NCBI RefSeq assembly: GCF_002563715.1
Contig: NZ_PDJJ01000001.1
Span: forward strand, 3,534,001-3,598,000
DNA from: Isoptericola jiangsuensis
Lineage (GTDB): Bacteria > Actinomycetota > Actinomycetes > Actinomycetales > Cellulomonadaceae
Direction: 5' to 3'
Length of the DNA: 64,000 bases
Shown: positions 54,681-63,830 of the stretch, piece by piece
Numbering within the stretch: the first letter of the stretch is position 1
Layout: each line of letters begins with the position of its first letter
The notes under the pieces: generated by a model
What the model was told of the DNA's origin: nothing
What the model saw: the letters and a program-made list of their open reading frames with translations, nothing else
Databases searched by the model: none
Program-made: the position numbers and the translations under genes

Positions 54681-55346
54681 GTGACCTCGACAGCTCAGGA
54701 CCCGGCACGCGTCACCCGGCGCCGCCGCAAGCACGAACGCCAGGCCGTGATCTTCGGGCTGCTGCTGGCGTTCCTCGTGCTGGTCGGCCTGGGTGCCGTC
54801 GCCATCTACACGGACACGATCGAGGCGCCGTTCGCCGAGCCGATCCACACCCCGGCGGCCACGGCCACCGCCATGCGCCCGGCCTGCCTGCCGGAGTCCG
54901 CCGACGGCACCCTCCCGCTGGCGTACGACAAGGTGCGGGTGCGGATCTACAACGCCGCGGACGACCGGTTCGCCCTCGCCGGCGCCAACGAGGAGGTCCT
55001 CAGCGAGCGCGGCTTCGACGTCCGCGACTCCGGCGACTTCTCCCGCCCCGTCGAGGGCCTGTCCGAGATCCGGTACGGCGCGAAGGGGGTCGTCGCGGCC
55101 TACACGCTCGCCGCGCAGTTCCCCGACATCGAGCTGATCCTCGACGACCGCAACGGCGCCGTCGTGGACCTCGTCGTCGGCACGGAGTGGGTGGAGCCGC
55201 TGCCGGTCGAGGAGGTCCCGCTCGCGGCGGACCAGCCGATGCAGAACCTGCCGGGCTGCCAGCCGGTCGACGAGATCACCCCCGTCGCGCGCGAGTACGG
55301 GCTCGGGCGGGACCCCCAGGAAGAGGCCCCGCCCGAGGACGCCTGA
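54681..55346 (+). CDS. Membrane protein with LytR C-terminal domain
   Basis: A 221-residue protein with a basic cytoplasmic start, one span (about 24-46, IFGLLLAFLVLVGLGAVAIY) and an external LytR_C domain (about 80-175, VRVRIYNAADDRFALAGANE to IELILDDRNGAVVDLVVG). Such stand-alone domains are thought to act in cell wall polymer attachment, but no activity is shown. TAGTTT at 54669-54674 suggests a leaderless start at GTG 54681. Confidence 0.8.
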   Translation: MTSTAQDPARVTRRRRKHERQAVIFGLLLAFLVLVGLGAVAIYTDTIEAPFAEPIHTPAATATAMRPACLPESADGTLPLAYDKVRVRIYNAADDRFALAGANEEVLSERGFDVRDSGDFSRPVEGLSEIRYGAKGVVAAYTLAAQFPDIELILDDRNGAVVDLVVGTEWVEPLPVEEVPLAADQPMQNLPGCQPVDEITPVAREYGLGRDPQEEAPPEDA

Positions 55347-55348
55347 CG

Positions 55349-56692
55349 TCAGTCGGACGTCGTCCCGTCCGACCCCACCGGGGAGTCGTCGACGCGGTCG
55401 TCCGTCATCGACGCGGACGCCGGGGAGGCGATCTCCGCGGTCGTCCCGCGCCAGCGGCCGATCGTCCGCATGAGGTGGTAGATCACCAGGGCGGCCGCAG
55501 TGCCGAGCGCGATGCCCTCGAACACGAGGTCGCCCACGCCCCACGTGTAGTTGGCGATGCCGATGATGAGCGGCACGGCCGCCGTCGTGAGGTTCACCGG
55601 GTCGGCGAAGTCCACCTTGTTCTGCACCCAGATGCGGAACCCGAGCACGCCGATCATGCCGTACAGCACCGTGGTGACGCCGCCGAGGACGCCGACGGGC
55701 ACACTGTTGATGATCTCGCCGAACACCGGGGAGAACGACAGCAGCAGCGCACCGATGCCCGCCACCCAGTACGCGGCGGTGGAGTAGACGCGGGTGGCGG
55801 CCATGACGCCGATGTTCTCGGCGTACGTGGTGGTGCCGGAGCCGCCGCCGGTGCCGGCGAGCGTGGTCGCCACGCCGTCGGCGATGAGCGCGCGGCCCAT
55901 CCGGTCGTCGAGGTTCTGGCCGGTCATCGCGGCGACCGACTTCACGTGGCCGACGTTCTCGGCGACGAGGACGAACACGACGGGCAGGAAGAGCCCGAGG
56001 ACCGACAGGTCGAACGTCGGCGCGGTGAAGTCCGGGAGACCGAAGAGGTCCGCCTGCTCGACCTGGCTGAAGTCCACCTCGCCGCGGACGACCGCGACGA
56101 CGTAGCCGACCAGGACGCCGAGGAGGATGGACAGACGCCCCAGGATGCCGCGGAACAGCACGGAGATGAGCACCACGGACGCCAGGGTGACGGTGGCGGT
56201 CACCGGGGCGAGCTGGTAGTTGTTCCAGGCGGCCGGGGCCAGGTTGAGGCCGATGAGGGCGACGATGACGCCCGTGACGACCGGGGGCATGACGACGTCG
56301 ATCCAGCGCGGGCCCGCGAAGTGCACGACCACGCCGACCAGCACGAGCAGGAGACCGGTGACGAGGATGCCGCCGACCGCCGCCGAGTGGCCGCCGGACG
56401 CCGTCGCCGCGCCGATGGGCGCGATGAACGCGAAGCTCGACCCCAGGTAGCTCGGCAGGCGGTTGCCCGTGATGAGCAGGAACCCGATGGTGCCGATCGC
56501 CGAGAAGAACAGCGTCGTCGACGGCGGGAAGCCCGTGATCAGCGGGACGAGGAACGTCGCACCGAACATGGCGACGATGTGCTGGAGGCCGATGCCGATC
56601 GTCCGCGGCCACGAGAGCCGTTCGCCGGGGGCGACGACCTCGCCCGGGGCGACCCGGCGACCGTCGCCGTGCGTGGTCCATCCGCGCTGCAT
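55349..56692 (-). CDS. Uracil/xanthine permease (NCS2)
   Basis: A 447-residue permease with about fourteen spans that imports uracil (or xanthine) with protons. NCS2 hallmarks are QHIVAMFGATFLVPLITGFP near residue 37, the substrate loop GTGGGSGTTTYAENIGVMAAT near residue 255 and SFSPVFGEIINSVPVGVLGG. The C-terminal 50 residues are polar. It stands alone; TACAGT about 45 bases upstream is a possible -10. Confidence 0.9.
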   Translation of the reverse strand: MQRGWTTHGDGRRVAPGEVVAPGERLSWPRTIGIGLQHIVAMFGATFLVPLITGFPPSTTLFFSAIGTIGFLLITGNRLPSYLGSSFAFIAPIGAATASGGHSAAVGGILVTGLLLVLVGVVVHFAGPRWIDVVMPPVVTGVIVALIGLNLAPAAWNNYQLAPVTATVTLASVVLISVLFRGILGRLSILLGVLVGYVVAVVRGEVDFSQVEQADLFGLPDFTAPTFDLSVLGLFLPVVFVLVAENVGHVKSVAAMTGQNLDDRMGRALIADGVATTLAGTGGGSGTTTYAENIGVMAATRVYSTAAYWVAGIGALLLSFSPVFGEIINSVPVGVLGGVTTVLYGMIGVLGFRIWVQNKVDFADPVNLTTAAVPLIIGIANYTWGVGDLVFEGIALGTAAALVIYHLMRTIGRWRGTTAEIASPASASMTDDRVDDSPVGSDGTTSD

Positions 56693-56825
56693 GATGCTCC
56701 GTCCGTGAAGAAGGTGTGAAGAGTCGCCTCACTGTACCCGCGCGGACCGCAGCATCCCGCTGGTCCCGGCGTGGGCTGACTCACGCCGACCGGCACCGCC
56801 CCCCTGGCCGAACCCGCCGCTGCGG

Positions 56826-58925
56826 TCAGGTGCGCGACGCGATCCAGGCGAGCAGCCAGGCGCGGGTGGAGCCGTCGTCGATGCGCTCGTCCGGCAGGTC
56901 CCGGGCGACGTCGAGCGCCGCGGCGGCGTCCTGCGGCCCGAGCAGGGCCGCGTACCCGAGGAGCTGGTCGCCGAACATGACGTCCCAGGTCGCGGGGTCC
57001 GCCCACAGGTCGTCGGTGCCGAGCGCCTCGACGAGGTTCGCCCGCACCCGGTCCGGGTCGCCGCCCAGGTACGTCGAGACTCCCGTGACGGGCAGCACGA
57101 GGATCCCCAGGGCCGCGCTCGGCTCCGCGGAGAACCACGTGGCGCGCTCCCGCTTGCCGTCCCACACGAGCGACGTCACGGACGCCTCCAACCCGTCGAC
57201 CGCGGGGTCGGCGGTGTCGAAGTCCGTCCAGTAGGCCCGCGCGGACGCCGCCTCCGCGGACAGCAGCCAGCGCGCCTCCCCCGCGAGGGCGTCGTCGCCG
57301 CGGGCGTCCGCCCACAGCGCGAGCCCGTTCCACGCGTTCACCGCCTCCGACGACGACTCCTGGTTGTTCCCGTCCCCGAACGGCGCCTGGCCGGACGCCC
57401 ACGAGTGCCCCATGACGACGTCGAACACCCGCAGCGCGGGCATCGGGGCGCCACCGTCGACCGGCACGTCCGCGCCCGCGGCCACGTCCGCCGCGAGCAG
57501 GTCGACCACCGGCGCGAGGTCGTCGCCCAGCGCCGGGTCGTCGGCCGCCAGCACGCCCGCCGCGTAGAGCAGGTAGCCGTAGTGGAAGTGGTGGTCGTTG
57601 CCCTCGTCGCTGCCGAACGACGGCGCCTGCCCGACGACGGTGCGCAGGGACCCGTCGAACGTGAAGCAGCGTTCGGGGCGGGTCGTGCAGCCGTCCGGCT
57701 CGGTCCAGGTGCGCAGGTCCGTCACGAGGGAGTCGTGCAGGTCGGCGGCGACGCCGTCCAGCCCCAGCTCGCGGGCCAGCGACCACAGGTTCGCGTCCCG
57801 CGCCAGGGCCTTGCCGCCGAAGTAGGTGTCCGCCGGACGCACCTCCGCGAGCACCGCGGCGGCGTCCGCACGCACCTGGTCGGCGAGCTCGTCACGCAGG
57901 CCGGCGTCCACGCCGGACAGGTCGGGAGCGGCCGCCGGTTCGCGGGCGGGCACCGTCCAGCCGAGGGTCGTCGCGAGACAGACGTCGGCCGTGCCGAGCA
58001 CCGTGGCGTACGTGCCGAGCCCGCACGTCACGTCGTCCGCGGCGTCCCCCTGGTGCGGGAACCGCACGACCACCGCCGGACCACCGCCCGCCGTCGCCCA
58101 GGTGAGATCGGTGGTGACGTCGTCCGCGGACGTCGCGTACCCCACCTCCGCGGCGACCACCGGGTCGCGGACCGCCTCGACGAGGTCACCGAGCGACCCC
58201 TCGCCGCCGTCCGGAGCGACCAGCCACGACACCGTGTCGTCCGCCGCGAGCGCCAGCGACGTACCGTCCTCGGCGAGGACGCCGGTGACGTCGAGGCCGT
58301 CCGCCCCGACGAGCACGTGGGTGCGCCCCTCGACGTCCGTCGCGGCGACGTCGGCGGGCAGGCCGTCCGTCGCGGCGAAGGGCCGGCCGAGAGCGAGGTC
58401 CTGGTCGCGGCCCGCGGTGTAGGTGACCACCGGGGAGCCGCGGGTGAGGCGCAGGGTGCCGAGCACCGCGTCGTCGCCCGCGACGAGGTCGACGACGACG
58501 GTGGCCGCGTCGTAGCCCGACACGACACCGGTCACGGGCTCGCCCAGGTCGGCCTGCACCTGCGCCGCGTGCCCGCCCATGACGAGCGTGCCGTCCGCGG
58601 ACACGTCCGGCAGGCCGTAGGCGAACCCCGACGCGGTGAGGCCGACCGAGACGGGCAGGGGGAACACGGGCTGCGGGACGTCGCCGAACACCAGCCCGGA
58701 GAACCAGCGGTTCGTCGGCGGGGCGAGCCCGTCCGCGAGCCGCATCGGGACGGCCGGGGCGTCGGCGTCGGGCAGCGACGCCACGTCGACGTCGGGCGCC
58801 TCGGCGTCCGTCACCGTGACCCCGGACGCGGCCGGCGCCGGCGCGGAGACGACGTCCGCCGTCGTGCACCCCGCGAGCAGGGTCACGACCGCCGCCGCGG
58901 CGAGGACGCGACGCGTCCGGGTCAC
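56826..58925 (-). CDS. GH81 endo-beta-1,3-glucanase lipoprotein
   Basis: A 699-residue enzyme that should cut beta-1,3-glucan at the cell surface. The GTG at 58925 gives a lipoprotein signal with LLAGC. The long N-terminal beta part (to about 310) is followed by the GH81 helical barrel with GSDEGNDHHFHYGYLLYAAG near residue 430 and FGDGNNQESSSEAVNAW near residue 525, holding the catalytic Glu residues. It is the third gene after the GT2 synthase and HlyD-like adaptor and overlaps the adaptor (GTGA), like BcsZ-type glucanases in cellulose operons. Confidence 0.88.
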   Translation of the reverse strand: MTRTRRVLAAAAVVTLLAGCTTADVVSAPAPAASGVTVTDAEAPDVDVASLPDADAPAVPMRLADGLAPPTNRWFSGLVFGDVPQPVFPLPVSVGLTASGFAYGLPDVSADGTLVMGGHAAQVQADLGEPVTGVVSGYDAATVVVDLVAGDDAVLGTLRLTRGSPVVTYTAGRDQDLALGRPFAATDGLPADVAATDVEGRTHVLVGADGLDVTGVLAEDGTSLALAADDTVSWLVAPDGGEGSLGDLVEAVRDPVVAAEVGYATSADDVTTDLTWATAGGGPAVVVRFPHQGDAADDVTCGLGTYATVLGTADVCLATTLGWTVPAREPAAAPDLSGVDAGLRDELADQVRADAAAVLAEVRPADTYFGGKALARDANLWSLARELGLDGVAADLHDSLVTDLRTWTEPDGCTTRPERCFTFDGSLRTVVGQAPSFGSDEGNDHHFHYGYLLYAAGVLAADDPALGDDLAPVVDLLAADVAAGADVPVDGGAPMPALRVFDVVMGHSWASGQAPFGDGNNQESSSEAVNAWNGLALWADARGDDALAGEARWLLSAEAASARAYWTDFDTADPAVDGLEASVTSLVWDGKRERATWFSAEPSAALGILVLPVTGVSTYLGGDPDRVRANLVEALGTDDLWADPATWDVMFGDQLLGYAALLGPQDAAAALDVARDLPDERIDDGSTRAWLLAWIASRT

Positions 58926-59653
58926 AGGCCCAGCCTCTGCAGGAACCGCTGGAACGCGAGGTCGGGCCCGGCCAGGGGTCCGTCGTCGCGCAGCTCGACG
59001 CGCGCCACCACGGGGGTGCCGGGCAGCACGAGCTCGTCGGCGGCCTGCTGGTCCAGGGTCGGGCTGACCACCGACACCGTCGCCTCCGCACGGTTGCGGG
59101 TGTTCTGCACGGCGACGGACGCGACCTCGCCGGGCACCTCCGTCTGGTCCGGCAGCACGATGCGGACGTAGGAGCCCTTCTCGATGCGGGCGAAGTCCGC
59201 CGGGTCGAGCAGCATCTGCGCGTCCACGCGGGTCGTGCCCGCCTCGTGCAGCGTCGCGACGACCTCGCCCGCCTGGATGAATCCGCCCTGCGTCGCGTCG
59301 ATCTCCGCGACGACGCCGTCGACCGGCGCGACGACCGTGATCTCGCCGTCGTCCGTCACCTCGTTGACCGACGCCCGCTTCGACACCAGTCCCACGGACA
59401 GGTCGTGCGCGAGGACGAGGCTGCGCAGGCTGAACAGGGGCTCGCCCGCCGCGACGGTGTCGCCCTCCTCGACGAACGACTGCAGGATCGTGCCCGCGTA
59501 GTCCGTGCCGACCGCGACGTCCTCCGACACGATCGTGGCCTGCGACGACGTCGCCTGGGTCAGCCGGCGGTTCAGCACCAGCGTGAGCGTGGCGCACAGC
59601 GCCAGGACGACGACGACGCCGACGGCGAGCTTGAGTCTCGTGGCCCAGGTCAT
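58922..59653 (-). CDS. HlyD-like membrane-anchored adaptor of the glucan operon
   Basis: A 243-residue protein with an N-terminal span (about 8-28) and a HlyD/biotinyl-lipoyl-type core: VGTDYAGTILQSFVEEGDTV, then VVAPVDGVVAEIDATQGGFI, and a barrel-like end with GSYVRIVLPDQTEVPG. In other glucan/alginate operons such adaptors stand between the synthase and the outside. It overlaps both the synthase and GH81 genes by four bases. Confidence 0.82.
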   Translation of the reverse strand: MTWATRLKLAVGVVVVLALCATLTLVLNRRLTQATSSQATIVSEDVAVGTDYAGTILQSFVEEGDTVAAGEPLFSLRSLVLAHDLSVGLVSKRASVNEVTDDGEITVVAPVDGVVAEIDATQGGFIQAGEVVATLHEAGTTRVDAQMLLDPADFARIEKGSYVRIVLPDQTEVPGEVASVAVQNTRNRAEATVSVVSPTLDQQAADELVLPGTPVVARVELRDDGPLAGPDLAFQRFLQRLGL

Positions 59654-61419
59654 GCGGCACCTCCGGTGGTCACGACGTCGCGCCGGGTGGCCCGACGGGT
59701 GGGCGGTACTACATCGGCCCGGCGGGCGGCCCGGGCCGGTCGGCGCGCGGCGCGCTGCTCGCGCACGGCGGCCCGGTGCTCGCGCAGCGCCGTCACGAGG
59801 AAGCCGCCGAGGATGACGGTGTTGGTGATGTTCCAGGCCACCGAGAGGCCCGGCAGGCCGTCGTCGCCGCCGTGCTTCCACACCCCCACCACGGAGGTGA
59901 CCAGCAGGAACACGAAGCACAGCACCTGCGGCACGATCACCTCGAACGGGGACGTGGCGCCGCCGGTCCGCCCCGTGACCGACCAGGCCTGCTGCTTGCC
60001 GGTCAGGGCGTTCCAGAACGCCTTGACGTAGATCGGCCAGGACACCGCCGACAGCAGCAGCACCTCCCAGCGGAACGACCCGAGCGTGAAGAACGCCAGC
60101 GCGATCTGCAGGCCGTAGAACCCCAGGTAGTACAGCAGCCACGTGCCCACCGACACGTCCAGCCGCATCGGGGCGAGGTCCAGGTAGATCTGCAGCGGCG
60201 GCACCAGCAGGAGCAGCAGCGGCGCGATCCCCGACAGGTAGTGGGTCGAGGTGACGAAGTACTGCAGCCGCTGGTCGACGGTCAGCTTGCGGCGGGGCGA
60301 CAGCGGGTTGTGCTGCAGCAGGATCTCGAACCCGCCCGTCGCCCAGCGCAGCTGCTGCTTCGCGTACGCGACGATCGTCTCCGGGGTGTCGCCGACGGCA
60401 AGAGTCTGCGGGATGTAGACGGACCGCCAGCCGCGCTCGTGCAGGTGCAGGGACGTCCACACGTCCTCCGACTTCGAGTCCGTGCACATGCCGCCGATGT
60501 CGTCGATGGCCTCGCGACGGAACATCACGTTCGTCCCCACGCAGAACGCCGCGTTGAACCTGTTCCGGCCCGGCTGCACGAACCGGTAGAACACGGCCTG
60601 CATGTACCCGGCACCGCGCGAGATGAGGGTGTGCATGTTGCCGTACGTCTGCGGCGACTGGACGAACGCGACGTCGTCACGCACGAAGAACGGGACCATC
60701 TCGACGAGCAGGTCCGGCTTCGGCACGAAGTCGGCGTCCAGCACCACGAACAGGTCACCCTTCGCGATGCTCAACGCGTGGTTGATGTTCCCGGCCTTCT
60801 GCCCGCCGCTCGACATCCGCCGCACGTACCGGGCACCCAGCGTCGCCGCGAGGTCCCGCACCTCGTCGTCCCGGCCGTCGTCCAGCACCCACGTCCGGTG
60901 CGACCCGTGCACCGCCATCGCCGCGCGCACCGTCCGCGCGATCGTGTCCACGTCCTCCCCGCACGTCGTGACGAAGACGTCGACCTCCACCGGACGGTCG
61001 TGCAGGTACAGGCGCCACCGCGTCGGGTCGTCCGCCACCCCCTCGCGCAGGATCTCCGGCGCGTCGAACATCCGGTCCCGCGCATGGTGGTACGCGAAGT
61101 CGCGCGGGTTGTACCCCGACGACAGCACCGTCCACATCGCCAGCAGCGCCAGCCCCAGCAGCACGCACTCCGCCGTGATCACCAGCGCGTACGGCAGCCA
61201 GTCACCCCGATGGTCCGGGTCCAGCAGGAACACCGCGTACGCCACCGCACCCAGGGTGGCCAGCATCATGATCAGCATCAGCGACGGCGAGTGCGCCGCC
61301 GCGTTCGCGTCCCGACGGCGAGCCGCAGCCTGCGGGTCGCCCTGGATCGTCGTGGTCGGCACCGGCGGAGGACCCGCAGGGAACGGGAGCTCCGGGGTGC
61401 GCGTGTCGAGCGTGGTCAT
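59650..61419 (-). CDS. Processive GT2 glucan synthase (curdlan-synthase-like)
   Basis: A 589-residue membrane polymerase of the BcsA/CrdS superfamily that adds glucose from UDP-glucose. Two spans lie at about residues 47-100, then the GT2 catalytic domain: VDVFVTTCGEDVDTI (first Asp), FVVLDADFVPKP (DxD), KSEDVWTSLHLH (catalytic Asp in the TED position) and KQQLRWATGG (QxxRW). Four or five spans follow. No PilZ domain is visible, as in CrdS and unlike most BcsA. The beta-1,3 product is inferred from the GH81 gene in the operon. Confidence 0.88.
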   Translation of the reverse strand: MTTLDTRTPELPFPAGPPPVPTTTIQGDPQAAARRRDANAAAHSPSLMLIMMLATLGAVAYAVFLLDPDHRGDWLPYALVITAECVLLGLALLAMWTVLSSGYNPRDFAYHHARDRMFDAPEILREGVADDPTRWRLYLHDRPVEVDVFVTTCGEDVDTIARTVRAAMAVHGSHRTWVLDDGRDDEVRDLAATLGARYVRRMSSGGQKAGNINHALSIAKGDLFVVLDADFVPKPDLLVEMVPFFVRDDVAFVQSPQTYGNMHTLISRGAGYMQAVFYRFVQPGRNRFNAAFCVGTNVMFRREAIDDIGGMCTDSKSEDVWTSLHLHERGWRSVYIPQTLAVGDTPETIVAYAKQQLRWATGGFEILLQHNPLSPRRKLTVDQRLQYFVTSTHYLSGIAPLLLLLVPPLQIYLDLAPMRLDVSVGTWLLYYLGFYGLQIALAFFTLGSFRWEVLLLSAVSWPIYVKAFWNALTGKQQAWSVTGRTGGATSPFEVIVPQVLCFVFLLVTSVVGVWKHGGDDGLPGLSVAWNITNTVILGGFLVTALREHRAAVREQRAARRPARAARRADVVPPTRRATRRDVVTTGGAA

Positions 61420-61488
61420 CGGCGTGTCCCATCACGAGGCGGTCGGACTCGGTCCAGCACGACGGGGAGACCTCCCCCGGGACGCAGA

Positions 61489-61519
61489 AAGTGGGTCCCC
61501 CGCACTGGGGAACCCACTT
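61489..61519. promoter_or_regulatory. Leader hairpin upstream of the glucan synthase
   Basis: AAGTGGGT plus CCCC on the left pairs with GGGG plus ACCCACTT on the right around a six-base loop, with one bulge. It lies about 70 bases before the synthase ATG, so it could be a leader hairpin or attenuator of the operon. Confidence 0.4.
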
Positions 61520-61639
61520 CCTCGTCTGCTCACAACGTACGGTCGTCACGCCCCGCTGTCACCGGTCCGGGCACACCGGACGGGAATCTCCACGAGCCCG
61601 CAACGCCCGGAGGCTCTGCCCGCAACCGCCCGTTCACAC

Positions 61640-61666
61640 GGCACCGGCCCGCCGGTCACCGGTGCC
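61640..61666. terminator. Terminator after the LLM oxidoreductase
   Basis: GGCACCGG (61640-61647) pairs with CCGGTGCC (61659-61666) 15 bases after the stop at 61681 on the minus strand. Confidence 0.55.
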
Positions 61667-61680
61667 GACGGCGGGGACGC

Positions 61681-62604
61681 TCAGAGCTGCGTCGCGACCT
61701 CCCGCGCCACCAGGTCCAGGTGGTCCAGGTCCTGCAGGTCCAGGACCTGCAGGTACACCCGCTCCACACCCGCGTCGCGCAGCGCACCCAACCGGTCCAC
61801 CGCCTCCGACACCGTGCCCGCGATCCCGTGCTCCCTCAGCTCCGCCGGCTCCCGGCCGATCGCCGCCGCACGACGCGCGAACTCCGCCTCGTCCCGGCCG
61901 ACCGCCGACACCAGCGCCACCGACTGCGTCAACGACCCCGGCTCACGACCCGCCGCCGCCAACGCCTCCTCGATCACCGCGATCCGCGGCCCGATCGTGT
62001 CGAACTCCGGGAACGACTGGTTGTACTCGTCCGCGAACCGCGCCGCCAGCGCCGGCGTGCGACGCGGGCCGCCGCCACCCACCACGATCGGGATCCGCGC
62101 CTGCGCCGGCTTCGGCAACGCCGGCGAGTCCGTCAGCGTGTAGTGCTCGCCCGAGAAGCTGAACGTCTCCCCCGCCGGCGTACCCCACAGACCCGTGACG
62201 ACCTCCAGCTGCTCCTCCAGCAGACCGAACCGCTTCGCCGGGAACGGGATGCCGTACGCCGCGTGCTCCGCCGCGAACCAGCCCGCCCCCAGACCCAGCT
62301 CCACCCGGCCGCCCGACATCTGGTCGACCTGCGCCACCTGGATCGCCAGCACCCCCGGATGGCGGAACGTCGCCGACGACACCAACGTCCCCAACCGGAT
62401 CGTCGACGTCTCCCGCGCCAGACCCGCCAAGGTCGTCCACGAGTCCGTCGGCCCCGGCAGCCCGTCCCCACCCATCGCCAGATAGTGGTCGCTGCGGAAG
62501 AACGCGCCGAACCCCAGCCGCTCCGCCGCCAGCGCGACGGCGAGCTGGGTGTCGTACGACGCCCCCTGCTGGGGCTCCGTGAAGATACGCAGGTCGAGAG
62601 TCAT
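61681..62604 (-). CDS. LLM-class (probably F420-dependent) oxidoreductase
   Basis: A 307-residue luciferase-like TIM barrel. Typical elements are RSDHYLAMGGDGLPGPTDSW near residue 38, IRLGTLVSSATFRHPGVLAI near 72, VELGLGAGWFAAEHAAYGIP near 105 and IPIVVGGGGPRRTPALAARF near 170. These fit the F420-dependent subgroup common in actinobacteria. F420 use and substrate are inferred from family. It precedes the glucan operon on the same strand but is separated by a terminator. Confidence 0.85.
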   Translation of the reverse strand: MTLDLRIFTEPQQGASYDTQLAVALAAERLGFGAFFRSDHYLAMGGDGLPGPTDSWTTLAGLARETSTIRLGTLVSSATFRHPGVLAIQVAQVDQMSGGRVELGLGAGWFAAEHAAYGIPFPAKRFGLLEEQLEVVTGLWGTPAGETFSFSGEHYTLTDSPALPKPAQARIPIVVGGGGPRRTPALAARFADEYNQSFPEFDTIGPRIAVIEEALAAAGREPGSLTQSVALVSAVGRDEAEFARRAAAIGREPAELREHGIAGTVSEAVDRLGALRDAGVERVYLQVLDLQDLDHLDLVAREVATQL

Positions 62605-62640
62605 GATTCTCCAGAAGTGCTCGGTGCAGGACAGGCCAGG

Positions 62641-63264
62641 TCAGTCGTGGACGGGCGACTCGGTACGCGTCCGCTTCAGCTCGAAGAAGTGCGGGTACGC
62701 CGCCAGCGTCACCGCCGCGTCGAAGATCCCCACCGCCTCCTCGCCGCGCGGCACCCGCGTCAGCACCGGACCGAAGAACGCCACCCCGTCCACGTGGAAC
62801 GTCGGCGTCCCCACCTCGTCGCCCACCGGGTCCATGCCCGCGTGATGGCTCTGCTCCAGCGCCGCGTCGTACTTGTCCGACGACGCAGCCTGCGCCAGCT
62901 CCGCCGGGAGACCCGCCTCGGCCAGCGACTCCGCCACCACCACGTCGACGTCACGCACCTTCGCGTCGTGCCAGCGCGTGCCCCACGCCGTGTAGAAGCG
63001 GCCGAACGCCTCCGCACCGTGCTCCGTCTGCACCGCCGACGCCACCCGGCCCGGGCCACGGCTCGACGCCAGCATCTCCCGGTAGTCCGCCGGGATGTCC
63101 TTGTCCGCGTTCAGCAGGTACAGGCTCATCTGCTTGAACGTCAGCGCGACGTCACGGTGCTCCGCGACCTCGAGCGCCCAACGGGACGTCACCCAGGCGA
63201 ACGGGCAGAAGGGGTCGACGTACACGTCGACGACGGGCATGGCGGTCTCGGTGGAAGTCACCAC
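62641..63264 (-). CDS. DsbA-family protein, Rv2466c-like, lacking the second active-site Cys
   Basis: A 207-residue thioredoxin-fold protein close to the mycothiol-dependent reductase Rv2466c: [20 protein letters not shown] at the start, [20 protein letters not shown] and the C-terminal [14 protein letters not shown]. Rv2466c has CPWC, whereas here the motif is CPFA, so the resolving Cys is Ala. It may act by a one-Cys mycothiol mechanism or bind other substrates. The GTG at 63264 or the ATG at 63240 may be the start. Confidence 0.85.
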   Translation of the reverse strand: MVTSTETAMPVVDVYVDPFCPFAWVTSRWALEVAEHRDVALTFKQMSLYLLNADKDIPADYREMLASSRGPGRVASAVQTEHGAEAFGRFYTAWGTRWHDAKVRDVDVVVAESLAEAGLPAELAQAASSDKYDAALEQSHHAGMDPVGDEVGTPTFHVDGVAFFGPVLTRVPRGEEAVGIFDAAVTLAAYPHFFELKRTRTESPVHD

Positions 63265-63338
63265 CGCACGGTACCCCCGCTCGCCGCCCGCACCGACGTC
63301 GGTGACCCGCCGCGCCCTCGGACCGGTAGCCTCGCAGG

Positions 63339-63569
63339 GTGCTGCAGAACGTCGTCCGCGCCGTCCGCGAGGTCCGCTGGTCCAGCGTCGCCACCGTCGT
63401 CGGCGCCGGCGTCATCGCCCTCGTCGCCCTCGTCGCCGCCCTCCGCGGACGCACCTGGGCGTGGCTGCCGTTCGTCCTCGCCGCCGCCATCGCCGTCCGC
63501 GAGGTCCGCTACCTCCAGCGCCTCCTCCACCCGCCGGCCGGCTTCGACGAACCCGACCGCCGCGACTGA
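63339..63569 (+). CDS. Small membrane protein
   Basis: A 76-residue protein with two probable spans (about 16-36, [20 protein letters not shown], and 40-55). Short charged tails follow, and it has no family I recognise. It points away from the DsbA-like gene and ends at the repeat array region. Confidence 0.6.
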   Translation: MLQNVVRAVREVRWSSVATVVGAGVIALVALVAALRGRTWAWLPFVLAAAIAVREVRYLQRLLHPPAGFDEPDRRD

Positions 63570-63663
63570 GCGCCACTCAGCGCAGATTCCCGCGAGTCAG
63601 CGCAGGTCCCGGCGAGTCAGCGCAGGTCCCGGCGAGTCAGCGCGGATTCCCGCGAGTCAGCGT
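63563..63663. repeat. 20-bp-step array, forward orientation (5-6 units)
   Basis: TCAGCGC stands at 63577, 63597, 63617 and 63637, and a degenerate TCAGCGT at 63657, all 20-bp steps. A degenerate extra unit 10 bp before the first starts at 63563. The array begins inside the last codons of the small membrane protein gene. Confidence 0.88.
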
Positions 63664-63830
63664 GGCGCGCTCGGGTTCCGGACGTGGGAGGGGGCCGCGC
63701 GACGTCGCGTTCACGGGCGCAGGGCGCCCTCCACTTCGGGTCTGACGACGACGCGCGACCCCCTCCCACGTCCTTTCAGCGTCGCGTCCGATGTCGGTCC
63801 CGCAACCAGCACTGACCGGTGGCAGCTTGC
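63664..63830. other. Centre between the forward and inverted arrays
   Basis: No gene seen. A long interrupted inverted repeat runs from ACGTGGGAGGGGG (63682-63694) to CCCCCTCCCACGT (63759-63771), so the whole 63563-64000 region is one large palindromic structure. Confidence 0.6.

Noticed and set aside
61560-61640. c-di-GMP riboswitch upstream of the glucan synthase
   Set aside because: The minus strand has GCAGAGCCTCCGG, close to the GEMM core GCAAAGCCTCCGG, but the upstream GGGCAAACC partner and the closing stems are missing.
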